The position numbers and the translations under genes were made by a program. Below, one piece after another: positions 19,553 to 33,113 of a stretch of DNA of 54,039 nt. Positions within the stretch are counted from its first letter, which is position 1; every line of letters starts with the position of its first letter. Source of the DNA: Sideroxydans sp. (GTDB lineage Bacteria; Pseudomonadota; Gammaproteobacteria; Burkholderiales; Gallionellaceae); the NCBI GenBank assembly GCA_027310725.1, contig DAIDAG010000011.1, forward strand, positions 1 to 54,039, read 5' to 3'. The notes below the pieces were generated by a model. That model made no database searches. It was not told where the DNA came from and saw only the letters and a list, made by a program, of their open reading frames with translations.

Positions 19553-20276
19553 CGTAGCATCCAAACAACGTATCCAGGACGAGCCCTCCTTCGTACTGCA
19601 CAGCTACCCGTTCCGCGAGACTAGCCTGGTGCTCGAGGTATTTAGCCGGCAGCATGGACGTGTGGCGCTGGTGGCACGCGGTGCACGGAGACCGAGGTCG
19701 GCGCTGCGCGGCCTGTTGATGGGGTTCCAGCCGCTGTCATTGAGCTGGTTTGGCAAGCACGAGTTGCGCACGCTGCACAGCGCCGAATGGCAGGGCGGAC
19801 AGCCGCAATTGCAGGGGACGGCGCTGTTGTGCGGATTCTATCTGAACGAACTGCTGCTCAACCTGATGGCGCGCGACGATCCTCATGAGAGCTTATTCGA
19901 TTATTATCAGCAAACATTGCAGCGTCTGGCCCAGGAAAGCGATCATGCTTTCACGTTGCGGTGCTTCGAAAAGCACATGTTGCAGGAATTGGGTTACGCG
20001 TTGCTGTTGGAGACTGAGGCCGGCAGTAACAAGCCGCTGGTGCCGACCCGGACTTACCGCTATATACTGGAACGCGGTGCGGTAGAGGAAGCGGCGGATG
20101 CAACTCAAGGCATGCCGGTGACGGGCAAGACGTTGCTGGACATGGCGGCTGACGATTACCGCGACGTGAACAGCGCGCGCCAAAGCAAACAATTGATGCG
20201 CATGTTGCTCGATCATCACCTTGCCGGAAAGACACTGCACACGCGCGAACTGATGAGGGATTTGCAGAAACTATGA
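19545..20276 (+). CDS. recO: DNA repair protein RecO
   Basis: RecFOR pathway protein that anneals DNA and helps replace SSB with RecA. The 243 residues begin with an OB-fold (about 10-85, [21 protein letters not shown] is its usual opening, followed by ARGARRPRS) and continue with a helical domain including [10 protein letters not shown]. The zinc-finger cysteines found in some RecO proteins are not evident in the C-terminal half, as in many proteobacterial forms. The gene overlaps era by eight bases and pdxJ by four. Confidence 0.93.
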
Positions 20277-20989
20277 TCAAGCTCGGACTCAATATCGACC
20301 ACGTTGCCACACTGCGCCAGGTACGCGGTGCACGCTACCCCAACATTGTCCGTGCGGCGCTGATCTGCGAAGAAGCGGGGGCGGATGCCATCACCATCCA
20401 CTTACGCGAAGACCGCCGCCACATCCAGGACGCGGATGTGGAGGTCCTGCGCGGCATGTTGCAGACACGCATGAATCTGGAATGCGCCGTCACCGACGAG
20501 ATGATAGGCAATGCGCTGCGCGTGAAACCGCACGATATCTGCCTCGTGCCGGAGAAGCGCGAAGAACTGACCACTGAAGGCGGGTTGGATGTGGTCAAGC
20601 ATTTCGATGCGATACAGCGCGCCACGCAGCGCTGTACGGACGCTGGTATTCGCGTTTCGCTGTTTATTGATGCGGACGAAAAGCAACTCGATGCGGCAAA
20701 GAAGGCGGGAGCGCCGGTCATTGAGATACATACAGGCAAATATGCCGATGCCGATAGCGTTCCGGCACGGGAACAGGAACTGGCACGCATCCGCGATGCC
20801 GTGTTGCATGCCCACGCACTGGGGTTGCAGGTGAATGCCGGACACGGCCTCAACTACCACAACGTTGGTTCAATCGTGTCGATCCCTCATATCGCGGAGC
20901 TCAACATCGGCCACGCCATCATTTCCGAGGCGCTGTTCATCGGGTTGGAACCGGCGGTTAAAAAGATGAAAGCGCTCCTGTCAGTATGA
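20273..20989 (+). CDS. pdxJ: Pyridoxine 5'-phosphate synthase PdxJ
   Basis: Condenses 1-deoxy-D-xylulose 5-phosphate with 3-amino-2-oxopropyl phosphate to pyridoxine 5'-phosphate, the ring-closing step of vitamin B6 synthesis. The 238 residues carry the family motifs [16 protein letters not shown] at the N-terminus, [24 protein letters not shown] and [11 protein letters not shown]. Length is typical. It overlaps recO by four bases and acpS by four, in the usual recO-pdxJ-acpS order. Confidence 0.97.
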   Translation: MIKLGLNIDHVATLRQVRGARYPNIVRAALICEEAGADAITIHLREDRRHIQDADVEVLRGMLQTRMNLECAVTDEMIGNALRVKPHDICLVPEKREELTTEGGLDVVKHFDAIQRATQRCTDAGIRVSLFIDADEKQLDAAKKAGAPVIEIHTGKYADADSVPAREQELARIRDAVLHAHALGLQVNAGHGLNYHNVGSIVSIPHIAELNIGHAIISEALFIGLEPAVKKMKALLSV

Positions 20990-21369
20990 TCTTCGGCATT
21001 GGTACAGACATTGTCGCTGTGGCACGCATTGAGGCGGCCAATGCGCGTCACGGTGCTGCGTTCGCCAAACGCATATTGAGCGCACAGGAACTGGAAGAAT
21101 ATGCTTCTCAAGTCCATCCGGCACGCTTCCTGAGCAAGCGTTTCGCTGCCAAGGAAGCCTTTGCCAAAGCCACGGGATATGGATTGAGACATCCGGTGAG
21201 CTTGCATCACATTACTGTCAGCCATGATGAAATGGGCAAGCCGATTTTTCTGTTTGATACCGAGTTATCGGCATATTTGCAGCGGCTCGGTATTGCGCGC
21301 CATCATCTGAGTATCAGCGATGAGCGCGACACCGCGGTGGCATTTGTGATACTGGAGGGAATGGATTGA
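20986..21369 (+). CDS. acpS: Holo-[acyl-carrier-protein] synthase AcpS
   Basis: Transfers the 4'-phosphopantetheine arm from coenzyme A to acyl carrier protein, activating it for fatty-acid synthesis. The 127 residues show the N-terminal [15 protein letters not shown] with the magnesium-binding aspartate and the second motif [18 protein letters not shown]. Length is normal for group I synthases. Its ATG overlaps the pdxJ stop, and its own TGA overlaps the start of nagZ (TGATG). Confidence 0.96.
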   Translation: MIFGIGTDIVAVARIEAANARHGAAFAKRILSAQELEEYASQVHPARFLSKRFAAKEAFAKATGYGLRHPVSLHHITVSHDEMGKPIFLFDTELSAYLQRLGIARHHLSISDERDTAVAFVILEGMD

Positions 21370-22418
21370 TGGGCAATGGACCGGTGATGCTGGATGTTGC
21401 GGGAAAAGAACTCACCCCGGAAGACGTGGTGCGCCTGCGTCATCCGCTGGTTGGTGGAGTGATCCTGTTCACGCGAAATTACGATTCACCCGGCCAGCTC
21501 GCCGAGTTGACCGCCAGCATCCATGCATTGCGCTCGCCCCCATTGCTGATTGCGGTGGATCACGAGGGGGGGAGGGTCCAGCGCTTTCGCAAGGGATTCA
21601 CCAGGATCCCGCCGATGCGCGAACTGGGCAGGGTGTGGGACGAGCATCCGAAACGCGCCAGGCATCTGGCGCAACAGACAGGTTTCGTGCTGGCATCGGA
21701 GTTGCGTGCTTGCGGAGTGGATTTTAGTTTTACACCCGTACTGGATGTCGATTACGGCGAAAGCTCCGTCATCGGCGACCGGGCTTTCCATTCCGACCCG
21801 CAAGCCATTGCCGAGATGGCCCATAGTTTGCTGATGGGCTTGAAACAGGGCGGTATGCCTACCGTGGGCAAGCATTTTCCCGGCCACGGCTTTGTCCGCG
21901 GAGATTCGCATCTGGAGATTCCGGTGGACGAGCGCAGCTATACCGACATCGAGTTGAGCGACCTCATTCCTTTCCAGCAGATGGTGAACTATGGCCTTAC
22001 CGCCGTGATGCCAGCGCATGTCATCTATCCCAAGGTCGATCCCCGACCAGCGGGGTTCTCCAAAATATGGCTGAAGGACATCCTGCGCGGTGAACTCGGT
22101 TTCGAAGGCTGTATCTTCAGCGACGATTTGAGCATGGAAGGTGCGACGGTGGCGGGCGGCATCGTTCAGCGCGCAGAAGCGGCGCTGAACGCCGGATGCG
22201 ACATGGTGCTGGTGTGCAACAAGCCCGAATCGGCCGACGAGCTGCTGGCAGGCTTGAAATGGGTTATGCCCGCAACAAGTCGCGCTCGCCTGGCCCAGAT
22301 GCACGGGCGTTCCCATCCGAAAACATTGATGCAGCTGCATGAAGAAGCGGAGTTTGTTAAAGCCTTACACGAAGTGGCAGGCATTGGAATGCGCGAAGGT
22401 GAACTGCCTTTGGCTTAG
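21369..22418 (+). CDS. nagZ: Beta-N-acetylhexosaminidase NagZ
   Basis: Cytoplasmic glycoside hydrolase family 3 enzyme that removes GlcNAc from muropeptides during peptidoglycan recycling. The 349 residues include [23 protein letters not shown], the family signature [15 protein letters not shown] with the catalytic His-Asp dyad, and the nucleophile region [13 protein letters not shown] 21369 overlaps the acpS stop codon; the TTG one codon earlier is less likely. It is the last gene of the long operon beginning at rpoE; the next gene, rpfF, has its own 101-base leader region. Confidence 0.95.
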   Translation: MGNGPVMLDVAGKELTPEDVVRLRHPLVGGVILFTRNYDSPGQLAELTASIHALRSPPLLIAVDHEGGRVQRFRKGFTRIPPMRELGRVWDEHPKRARHLAQQTGFVLASELRACGVDFSFTPVLDVDYGESSVIGDRAFHSDPQAIAEMAHSLLMGLKQGGMPTVGKHFPGHGFVRGDSHLEIPVDERSYTDIELSDLIPFQQMVNYGLTAVMPAHVIYPKVDPRPAGFSKIWLKDILRGELGFEGCIFSDDLSMEGATVAGGIVQRAEAALNAGCDMVLVCNKPESADELLAGLKWVMPATSRARLAQMHGRSHPKTLMQLHEEAEFVKALHEVAGIGMREGELPLA

Positions 22419-22448
22419 CAAGTATCGTGCTCTAAAGAGAATGATAAC

Positions 22449-22480
22449 TTGGACTTCTCGAATCGGATTCGAGGGATTAT
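22449..22480 (+). promoter_or_regulatory. Perfect 17-bp palindrome within a candidate promoter of rpfF
   Basis: CTCGAATC (22457-22464) and GATTCGAG (22466-22473) form a perfect dyad around G22465. It lies between TTGGAC (22449-22454) and GATTAT (22475-22480), which would be weak -35 and -10 hexamers with an overlong 20-base spacer. The rpfF ATG is 40 bases further on. No T run follows, so a terminator is unlikely; a regulator operator is the better reading. The hexamers are weak matches. Confidence 0.45.
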
Positions 22481-22519
22481 GATGCGCAACATCCAGATCT
22501 GAGTAAGGAGAAAAGAAGA

Positions 22520-23425
22520 ATGGAACTCGTTCAGAATCACCACGATTTACTGAAGGCAGAATATTCTCAACTCCGCATTCGGTTCGATTCAGACCACGGC
22601 GTGCTTTGGACTCAGGTTAGCCAGGATGCCGTTCCGTGCGTGACGCCGGAGCTCCTGAAAGATCTCGGAGATCACCATAAAGCTATTGAAAATGCCAAAG
22701 GAAAATTGCTGGTCGGAGATGAGCTGCACGAAATCCGCTATTCGGTGCTGGCTTCCATCACGCCGGGAGTGTTCAACTTGGGCGGTCAGCTTGCCCTTTT
22801 TAGGCAGTTGATTAGAAACCAGGATCGCGAATCGCTGCTTCATTATGCGGTCGCGTGTATCGATGTCATCTTCCCCAGAATGCGCCATTTTGACCTGCCA
22901 TTGGCGACAATCACCCTGTTGCAGGGGGATGCGCTGGGTGGCGGCTTGGAGGCGGCACTGGCTAGCGATGTCGTCATCGCCGAACGCAATTGCCAGTTGG
23001 GCTTTCCGGAAATATTGTTCAACCTGTTCCCCGGAATGGGGGCCTATAGTTTGATTGCCAGAAAAGTGAGCCCGAAATTCGCCGAAAAAATGATCTTGGG
23101 CGGAAAGATTTACGGTGCAGAAGAACTGCATGAAATAGGGCTGATCGACATCATTGCTGAAGAGGGCAAAGGAGTTGAGACAGTTAACGACTACATCAAG
23201 AAGCAGGAACGCCGCTCCAATGGTTTCCTGGCTGTCCAGAAAGCTCGTCACAGATTCAATCCGCTAACCTATCAGGAATTGATCGATATCACGACTGTTT
23301 GGGTTGATGCGGCACTCAAGCTTAACGAGAAGGATTTGAAGGTAATGGATCGCTTCGTTCGTTCCCAGGAGAAGCTTTTCCTGCACCCCCAGGCCATGCC
23401 TGTACGGCTTCCCAGCGCGGCCTGA
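22520..23425 (+). CDS. rpfF: DSF synthase RpfF (crotonase superfamily)
   Basis: Makes a diffusible signal factor, a cis-2-unsaturated fatty acid, from acyl carrier protein thioesters by combined thioesterase and dehydratase activity. The 301 residues have the crotonase fold with GDALGGGLEAAL and GFPEILFNLFPGMGAYS; the two glutamates E144 and E164 match the catalytic pair known in Xanthomonas RpfF (E141, E161), and the FPGMGAYS segment is characteristic of RpfF rather than ordinary enoyl-CoA hydratases. Strong Shine-Dalgarno AAGGAG before ATG 22520. The adjacent convergent rpfC-rpfG pair (3 bases between stops) confirms the system. Confidence 0.92.
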   Translation: MELVQNHHDLLKAEYSQLRIRFDSDHGVLWTQVSQDAVPCVTPELLKDLGDHHKAIENAKGKLLVGDELHEIRYSVLASITPGVFNLGGQLALFRQLIRNQDRESLLHYAVACIDVIFPRMRHFDLPLATITLLQGDALGGGLEAALASDVVIAERNCQLGFPEILFNLFPGMGAYSLIARKVSPKFAEKMILGGKIYGAEELHEIGLIDIIAEEGKGVETVNDYIKKQERRSNGFLAVQKARHRFNPLTYQELIDITTVWVDAALKLNEKDLKVMDRFVRSQEKLFLHPQAMPVRLPSAA

Positions 23426-23428
23426 TAT

Positions 23429-25942
23429 TTACAGGATAGCCTGATTGGCGCCGTTCAGATAATGCAGCAGCGAAGCGCGGGTGGCAGGGTGGCTATCCAG
23501 TGCTTCAAGCAGTAAATCCTTGGCTGAGTTCTTTAGCTCAGTGTCACTGAGTGCCAGTATTTGGCAGCAGACCTTGAACAACACTTCAGCCCCGACGTTA
23601 CCGGAGCTCCCCTTTAGTATGTGTGCCAGCTCCTTGAAAGTTGCGTATTCCTGTTTCGATAGTGCGATGCGCATGGCCTCCAGCAACTTTTCGGTTTCGG
23701 AAAGAAATCCGTAGATCACCGTTCGCAAAAAATCATCCTGTTCGCCGCCCAGCAGCGTCAGGTGGTGCAGCGTATCTTCATTGATGAATCCGGTTGCAAT
23801 CTGTTCTGCGTGGTGAGCCAGTTCCGGCGCATCGGATTTGGACGGAGTCAGCGTCAGACGCGCGACAGTATCAAGCAACGTCAACGCGTCGACCGGTTTG
23901 GTCAGGTAGGCATCAATGTGGGCGCGTTCGCATTCCAGTTTTGCTTCCAATGTGGCATTTGCAGTCAGGATGATCACCGGCGTATCCATCGGCTGTCTGG
24001 ACAGGGCACGATGAACCTTGACCACCTCAAGTCCGCCCATCTGCGGCATATTCATGTCCAGTATCAACAAGTCGTAATTGTTTTCCTCCAGCTTGTCCAG
24101 CGCCTGTTCGCCGTTTTCGACCAGATCTACCTGGTGGTTGCCGTGCATGAGTATCTTCTCGATGATCTGCTGGCTGGTGCCGTTGTCCTCCGCGACAAGG
24201 ATACGAACCCCGCGTTTGTTGGCCGTGCTGCGTTCGTAATGTTCCTTGAATGAAATCACGCCTTCCGAAGGACGCGGTGCCATGATCCCGTGCAGCGCGT
24301 TAAATAACAACGTTTTGTCGAGTGGCATTCGCAACAGGCAGGAATATCCCGCATCGAGATACTCCTCTTCCCTATGGTTATGCAAATCGGGATTGAGCAG
24401 TATTGCAGACAGCCTCTGTTGTCCGCGTAATTCCTGGATGTTTGCTGCAAAATTTTTTGCAGTCATCCCGATGTTCTGCGGAAGGCACAAGATCGCCAGA
24501 TTGTCCGGACGGGCGATATCCTTATCGATCAAATAGGTGAAGAAATGCGTGAGCGACGCAGCATGTTCGCACCGTAATCCCCAGCTTTTCGTAAAGTTGG
24601 TCACTGAGAGTTGATCGGATTGTGGCAAGCCTATGGTCAGTACGTACAATTGTTGCAACGTCGGTTTTGCCTCGCTGAGAATTGCCACCGGCTGCTTGGA
24701 GAAGGGGGCTTCAAACCAGAAGATGCTGCCGATACCCGGCTCGCTCTGTACGCCCATGCTGCCGCCCATCAATTCCACCAGTTGCCTCGATATCGTTGTG
24801 CCCAGTCCGGTACCGCCATAGATCCGGGTGATGTTGTGATTGGCTTGGGTAAAGCTTTCGAATATCCTCGATTGGGCTTGCGGAGGGATACCTATACCGG
24901 TGTCGATCACTTCGAAACGAAGCAGGGTATGGCTGTCGTCCTGGTGCAACGTGCCGATTCTGAGTTCAACACTTCCTTTGTCTGTGAATTTGATTGCATT
25001 GCCTATCAGATTGATCAGGATCTGCTGCAGATGCAATGGATCGCCTTGCAGCGTGAAGCAAGTCTCCGGCGTGAAGCGGACGGCCAGCCCAATTTGTTTC
25101 TTTTCGACTTGAGGAAGGAACATTTCAAGCGTGCCGTTGACCAGCTTATGCAGGTCGAAATCCGATTTTTCGGAAACCAGTTTTCCACTTTCGATTTTGG
25201 AGAGGTCGAGAATATTGTCGATCAGCTTGAGCAGGAGCTGGGCGGATTTTTTCAGGGTCGAGACAAGATCCTTCTGCTCGTCGTCCAGGCGCGTGCTGAT
25301 CAACAGGTCGCTGGCGCCGATCACCCCGTTAAGCGGAGTGCGCATTTCATGGCTCATGTTGGACAGGAAGTCGCTTTTTGCCTTGCTGGCAGCCCGGGCT
25401 TTTTCCAGGGCATCATTCAATTGTCCTCGCAGCTTCAGGATATATAACGGAACGCAAAATAGAGTGAGCCATAGTCCGACTGCAATGCGCAGATGATCAT
25501 GCCAATAGTCGTTCAGATAGAGAACTACGGAGAAGCCAACAAGACTGGTCACATAGGAGCTGACAAGAGATTCCTTGCCGTAACGAATACCATTTCCGGT
25601 GATGACCCATAGATAGATGCCGTAAAACAACACTCCAGCTTCTTGCGTCATCAGCATGCCGACACTCACCGCGGCGATATCGGCAAACATCGCTACCCAT
25701 TGTCGCCTTCTGGAAGTGTTACGCCGATACAGGACGTAAAGTGCCAGCAGGATGGAGCAGGAGAACCAGACGGCGGAAAAGGCGAAAACAGGGACTCCGA
25801 CTGAAGTGGGGCTGACAAAATAGAATTCAACAAATAAGTAAATAAATATCGGCAAGGCGAAAAAAACCCTCAACAGAGTTTGTTCATGCTCGCCTTCGCG
25901 CTGTCGAACCTGCTGGACGAAATAGGCTAGCCTTTCGTTCAT
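23429..25942 (-). CDS. rpfC: DSF sensor hybrid histidine kinase RpfC
   Basis: Membrane kinase expected to bind DSF and pass phosphate to RpfG. About 837 residues: an N-terminal domain with about five membrane helices (25-170), HisKA with SNMSHEMRTPLNG (phospho-His near 198), HATPase with NLIGNAIKFTD, DTGIGI and GGTGLG, a degenerate receiver-like stretch (about 430-555), a canonical receiver with AEDN and the acceptor Asp near 629 (LILDMNMPQMGG) and a C-terminal Hpt domain with AHILKGSSGN (His near 774). ATG 25942 overlaps the rpfG stop as ATGA and follows AGGT; ATG 25948 is possible. RpfC normally also restrains RpfF by direct contact. Confidence 0.9.
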   Translation of the reverse strand: MNERLAYFVQQVRQREGEHEQTLLRVFFALPIFIYLFVEFYFVSPTSVGVPVFAFSAVWFSCSILLALYVLYRRNTSRRRQWVAMFADIAAVSVGMLMTQEAGVLFYGIYLWVITGNGIRYGKESLVSSYVTSLVGFSVVLYLNDYWHDHLRIAVGLWLTLFCVPLYILKLRGQLNDALEKARAASKAKSDFLSNMSHEMRTPLNGVIGASDLLISTRLDDEQKDLVSTLKKSAQLLLKLIDNILDLSKIESGKLVSEKSDFDLHKLVNGTLEMFLPQVEKKQIGLAVRFTPETCFTLQGDPLHLQQILINLIGNAIKFTDKGSVELRIGTLHQDDSHTLLRFEVIDTGIGIPPQAQSRIFESFTQANHNITRIYGGTGLGTTISRQLVELMGGSMGVQSEPGIGSIFWFEAPFSKQPVAILSEAKPTLQQLYVLTIGLPQSDQLSVTNFTKSWGLRCEHAASLTHFFTYLIDKDIARPDNLAILCLPQNIGMTAKNFAANIQELRGQQRLSAILLNPDLHNHREEEYLDAGYSCLLRMPLDKTLLFNALHGIMAPRPSEGVISFKEHYERSTANKRGVRILVAEDNGTSQQIIEKILMHGNHQVDLVENGEQALDKLEENNYDLLILDMNMPQMGGLEVVKVHRALSRQPMDTPVIILTANATLEAKLECERAHIDAYLTKPVDALTLLDTVARLTLTPSKSDAPELAHHAEQIATGFINEDTLHHLTLLGGEQDDFLRTVIYGFLSETEKLLEAMRIALSKQEYATFKELAHILKGSSGNVGAEVLFKVCCQILALSDTELKNSAKDLLLEALDSHPATRASLLHYLNGANQAIL

Positions 25943-27051
25943 TGCCATACCTGCACTTTCTGTGTGGGCGACGCATCCTGCAGTTGTTGCTGGATGATGC
26001 TGACCTTGCTGAATTGCAGCATGAATGCTTCCACGCAGCCCGGGTCGAAATGAGCGCCTTTGTTGGCATCAAGGTATGCCAGTGCATCCTGGTTTGACCA
26101 CGCCTTTTTGTAAGGGCGTTCGGAAGTCAGGGCATCATAAACGTCGGCCACCGCGACAATGCGCGCGTCGAGAGGGATGGACTTTCCCTTCAGGCCATTC
26201 GGATAGCCGCTGCCATCGTATTTTTCATGGTGGGAAAGCGCAATTTCGGCGCCCAGGCTGATGTATTTGGAGTGGCTGTTCTGGAGGATCTGGTAGCCGA
26301 TAGAGCAATGCGTCTTCATTGTCGCAAACTCCTCGTGATTCAGCTTTCCCGGCTTGAGCAGGATATGGTCGGGAATTCCGATCTTGCCGATGTCATGCAT
26401 GGGGGCGGCCATCTCGATCAGGCTGCAACGGTTTTCGTCCAATCCCATCCCTTCGGCGATCAGGCGCGAAAACTTCGCCATGCGCAAGACGTGGTTTCCG
26501 GTATCCGAATCCCGGTATTCTCCTGCCTTTGCCAAACGGATCAGCGTCTCCTGTTCGCGTTCCCGTATCCGCCGCGTAGCCTCGGCTACGGCTTCTTCCA
26601 GTTTTTCGGAACGGAGCAACACTTCCTTATGGTGACGGTGCAGGGCGAGCAGATTGCGGCAGCGGATCTGGCATTCGTAGTGGTTGAAGGGCTTGGAGAG
26701 GAATTCGGCGACGCCCAGATCAAGCGCCCTGTGGCGTATCTCGTTGTCGTTCGACACGGTGATCATGATGATAGGGACATGCTCAAGATGGGGAATGCGC
26801 CGTATCGTTTTGACAACCTCAAGTCCGGACATCTCGTCCATCAGATAATCGACCAGAATCAGGTCTGGCTGGTTCAGCCTTAACCAATCGATCGCCCCCA
26901 GGGGGGAGGCGAATGCCTGAACGAAAATATCTTTTTGCAAACTGTGCACGATCTTGTCGAGGATGATCCGGCTGGTGAATTCATCGTCGATGATCGCGAC
27001 GGTCGGATGAGACAGGTTCTTGTCATTTTGACTGATGATTTCGAATGGCAT
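25939..27051 (-). CDS. rpfG: Response regulator RpfG, HD-GYP cyclic di-GMP phosphodiesterase
   Basis: The 370 residues combine a receiver (about 15-135; IIDDE and acceptor D68 in LILVDYLMDEMSG) with an HD-GYP domain (about 170-350). All hallmark residues are present: HD at 220-221 in MHDIGKIGIPD, KPGKL, HH at 275-276, DGSGYP (280-285) and ADVYDALT. The domain should hydrolyse cyclic di-GMP when the receiver is phosphorylated by RpfC. The gene precedes rpfC in one operon (4-base overlap). AGGA lies ten bases before ATG 27051. Confidence 0.93.
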   Translation of the reverse strand: MPFEIISQNDKNLSHPTVAIIDDEFTSRIILDKIVHSLQKDIFVQAFASPLGAIDWLRLNQPDLILVDYLMDEMSGLEVVKTIRRIPHLEHVPIIMITVSNDNEIRHRALDLGVAEFLSKPFNHYECQIRCRNLLALHRHHKEVLLRSEKLEEAVAEATRRIREREQETLIRLAKAGEYRDSDTGNHVLRMAKFSRLIAEGMGLDENRCSLIEMAAPMHDIGKIGIPDHILLKPGKLNHEEFATMKTHCSIGYQILQNSHSKYISLGAEIALSHHEKYDGSGYPNGLKGKSIPLDARIVAVADVYDALTSERPYKKAWSNQDALAYLDANKGAHFDPGCVEAFMLQFSKVSIIQQQLQDASPTQKVQVWQ

Positions 27052-27329
27052 GATGGTCGTTCCTTTATAAACGCATCGTGAGATACTCTGCCCCGTCTTT
27101 CATGCGGGGTTGTGGATGGAGTGCGGCTGGTCCAAATGGCGGTTCTTTGGAATCGAGCCGACGTAAGTAGAACCTTCCCGGCAGCCATCGTCAACTGCCG
27201 GAACGACGGCATGGCCGATCTTACGTTTAGCGACAAGTGGCCGCAATACTTTAAGGCCTGCCATTCTAAGCAAGGATTTGAGATAATTCACGGGTATTTC
27301 CCACTTGGTGTACTCCCCGGTATTCGAAC
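27052..27329. other. Intergenic region between rpfG and zipA with nested inverted repeats
   Basis: The 278-base divergent region must hold promoters for rpfG (minus) and zipA (plus). It contains ACGTAAG (27161-27167) with CTTACGT (27220-27226), enclosing CGGCAG (27179-27184) with CTGCCG (27195-27200), and an overlapping GGTTCT (27141-27146) with AGAACC (27169-27174). On the rpfG side CCCCG and CGGGG form a short hairpin in the leader (about 27101-27120). No gene is convincing here, and I found no cyclic di-GMP riboswitch core. Confidence 0.35.
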
Positions 27330-31289
<3,960 letters not shown>

Positions 31290-31293
<4 letters not shown>

Positions 31294-31841
31294 TCCTGGA
31301 CAATCGGCAAGCCCGCGGCATTCTGCAAGAAGCCGAGCTGATACGTTCGGCGGAAGAGGTGCAGGCTGCCGTGCAACGTGTGGCGTTTGCGATCAACGCC
31401 GCGTTGTCGGATCAGCATCCGCTGGTGCTATCGGTAATGGGCGGGGCGGTGGTATTCACCGGCCAATTGCTGCCCTTGCTGGATTTTCCGCTGGATTTCG
31501 ATTACCTGCATGTGTCGCGTTACGGAAATGAGAAACGGGGCGGGGAATTGCATTGGAAGGTGGCACCGCGCGAAAATGTGCGCGGCAAGGTCGTGCTGGT
31601 AGTGGACGATATCCTTGACGAAGGCGAAACGCTGCATGCGATCAGACAGCGCGTGATGGAGCTGGGAGCAAGCAAGTTCTACAGCGCCGTGTTTGCCGAC
31701 AAACAGAACGGCAAGGTCAAGCCCATACGCGCGGATTTCGTCGGCCTGGAGTTGCCGGACCGTTTCGTGTTCGGTTACGGGATGGATATTCATGGAGCGT
31801 GGCGCAATCTGCCCGCGATCTACGCAGTGAAGGAAAAATAA
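31290..31841 (+). CDS. hpt: Hypoxanthine(-guanine) phosphoribosyltransferase
   Basis: Salvages hypoxanthine (and usually guanine) with PRPP to give IMP or GMP. The 183 residues contain the PRPP motif [15 protein letters not shown] (about 100-114), the [12 protein letters not shown] loop and [23 protein letters not shown] near the base-binding end. GTG 31290 overlaps the galU stop (GTGA). The next gene encodes a phosphorylase that releases hypoxanthine from methylthioinosine, so the two enzymes would form a short salvage route. Specificity between hypoxanthine and guanine is not resolved. Confidence 0.9.
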
Positions 31842-31842
31842 T

Positions 31843-32589
31843 ATGTTGGCAATCATCGGCGGCACCGGGCTTACCCAACTGACAAACCTGAAGATCACCC
31901 ACCGGCAAGTGATGCGTACGCCTTATGGCGAACCTTCCGGGCCGGTGACATTCGGCACCATCAATCAGCATGAAGTGATGTTCCTCGCACGCCACGGTTA
32001 CGGTCATACCATCCCGCCGCACGAAGTGAACTACCGCGCCAACCTGTGGGCGCTTCGCGACCAGGGTGCGAAGCGTATCATTGCGGCCACCTCCGTCGGC
32101 GGTATCCGCGCCGATCTGCTTCCGGGCACGCTGGTGGTTCCGGATCAGATCATCGACTATACCTATGGGCGCGACTTCACTTGTTTTGACGGCAAAGACA
32201 GGCCCGTTACACACATCGATTTTACACGCCCGTATAACGAACAGATGCGACGGCAGATATTGGCAGCAGTGAAAAGGGCGGGTGATGCCTGTGTGGACGG
32301 CGGCGTACACGCGGTCGCGCAAGGACCAAGACTGGAAACGGCAGCAGAGGTCAACCGGCTGGAACGCGACGGTGCGGACATGGTCGGCATGACGGGCATG
32401 CCGGAAGCGTCGCTGGCAAAGGAGCTGGGCCTGGCTTACGCCACCATCGCCGTGGTAGTGAACTATGCCGCCGGGCGTGGAGACAGCCGCGACCGGGTTC
32501 CGCTCGAAACGATAGGTGTCGTCATGGGGCCGGCGATGGAGCGCGTGCGCAATATTCTTGAACATGCGGTAGAACAAGATGGCGACTAG
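31843..32589 (+). CDS. mtiP: S-methyl-5'-thioinosine phosphorylase
   Basis: PNP/MTAP-family phosphorylase of 248 residues. It shows [29 protein letters not shown], the TSVGGI segment, [10 protein letters not shown] and GMTGMPEA, closely matching the characterised P. aeruginosa methylthioinosine phosphorylase as I recall it. At the purine-binding position it has asparagine (N207 in VVNYAAG) rather than the aspartate of adenine-specific MTAP, which favours a 6-oxopurine substrate. The reaction would yield hypoxanthine and 5-methylthioribose 1-phosphate. It is one base after the hpt stop and overlaps the deformylase gene by 11 bases. Confidence 0.82.
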   Translation: MLAIIGGTGLTQLTNLKITHRQVMRTPYGEPSGPVTFGTINQHEVMFLARHGYGHTIPPHEVNYRANLWALRDQGAKRIIAATSVGGIRADLLPGTLVVPDQIIDYTYGRDFTCFDGKDRPVTHIDFTRPYNEQMRRQILAAVKRAGDACVDGGVHAVAQGPRLETAAEVNRLERDGADMVGMTGMPEASLAKELGLAYATIAVVVNYAAGRGDSRDRVPLETIGVVMGPAMERVRNILEHAVEQDGD

Positions 32590-33112
32590 GGAAGTCTTGC
32601 GTATGGGCGATGCGCGCTTGCTGCGCAGAGCGGAAGAGCTGGTCCTGTTCGACACACTCGAATTGCACGCCTTGCTGGCCGATATGCGCGACACCATGCT
32701 TGCCAGGGACGGGGTCGGCCTGGCTGCGCCACAGATCGGAGTGAATCTGCGTGTGGTCATCTTCGAGGTGAACAAGAACCCGCGGTACCCAGATGCCGAA
32801 ACCGTACCGCAGACGGTACTGATCAATCCAGTCCTCACTCCGCTGACCGATGCCATGGAAGACGGCTGGGAAGGGTGTCTCAGCATCCCCGGCATGCGCG
32901 GGCTGGTTCCGCGCTACACGCACTTGCGATATCAGGGCCGCGACGAGTATGGCGCGCTTATCGATCGCACGGTGAGCGGCTTCCATGCGCGAGTGGTGCA
33001 GCACGAATGTGACCATCTCGACGGCATCCTTTACCCGATGCGCATTCGCGACATGAAGGACTTCGGCTTCAGCGACGTCCTGTTTCCCGAAGCCGGGGGA
33101 CAGGACGAATAG
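32579..33112 (+). CDS. def: Peptide deformylase
   Basis: Metalloenzyme removing the N-formyl group from new proteins. The 177 residues carry the three deformylase motifs: [10 protein letters not shown] (about 46-55), EGCLSIPG (with the metal-binding Cys) and HECDHLDG (two metal histidines and the catalytic Glu). Length is normal. It lies outside the common def-fmt pair; instead it follows mtiP with an 11-base overlap and precedes the potassium-channel gene by one base. Organisms often have a second def copy near fmt, so this may not be the only one. Confidence 0.94.
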   Translation: MATREVLRMGDARLLRRAEELVLFDTLELHALLADMRDTMLARDGVGLAAPQIGVNLRVVIFEVNKNPRYPDAETVPQTVLINPVLTPLTDAMEDGWEGCLSIPGMRGLVPRYTHLRYQGRDEYGALIDRTVSGFHARVVQHECDHLDGILYPMRIRDMKDFGFSDVLFPEAGGQDE

Positions 33113-33113
33113 C

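Noticed and set aside
22457..22473. Terminator of the rpoE-nagZ operon
   Set aside because: The 17-bp palindrome has a one-base centre and no following T run, so an operator fits better.
27052..27110. Cyclic di-GMP (GEMM) riboswitch in the rpfG leader
   Set aside because: Only a short CCCCG/CGGGG hairpin is present. The conserved GEMM core sequences are absent.
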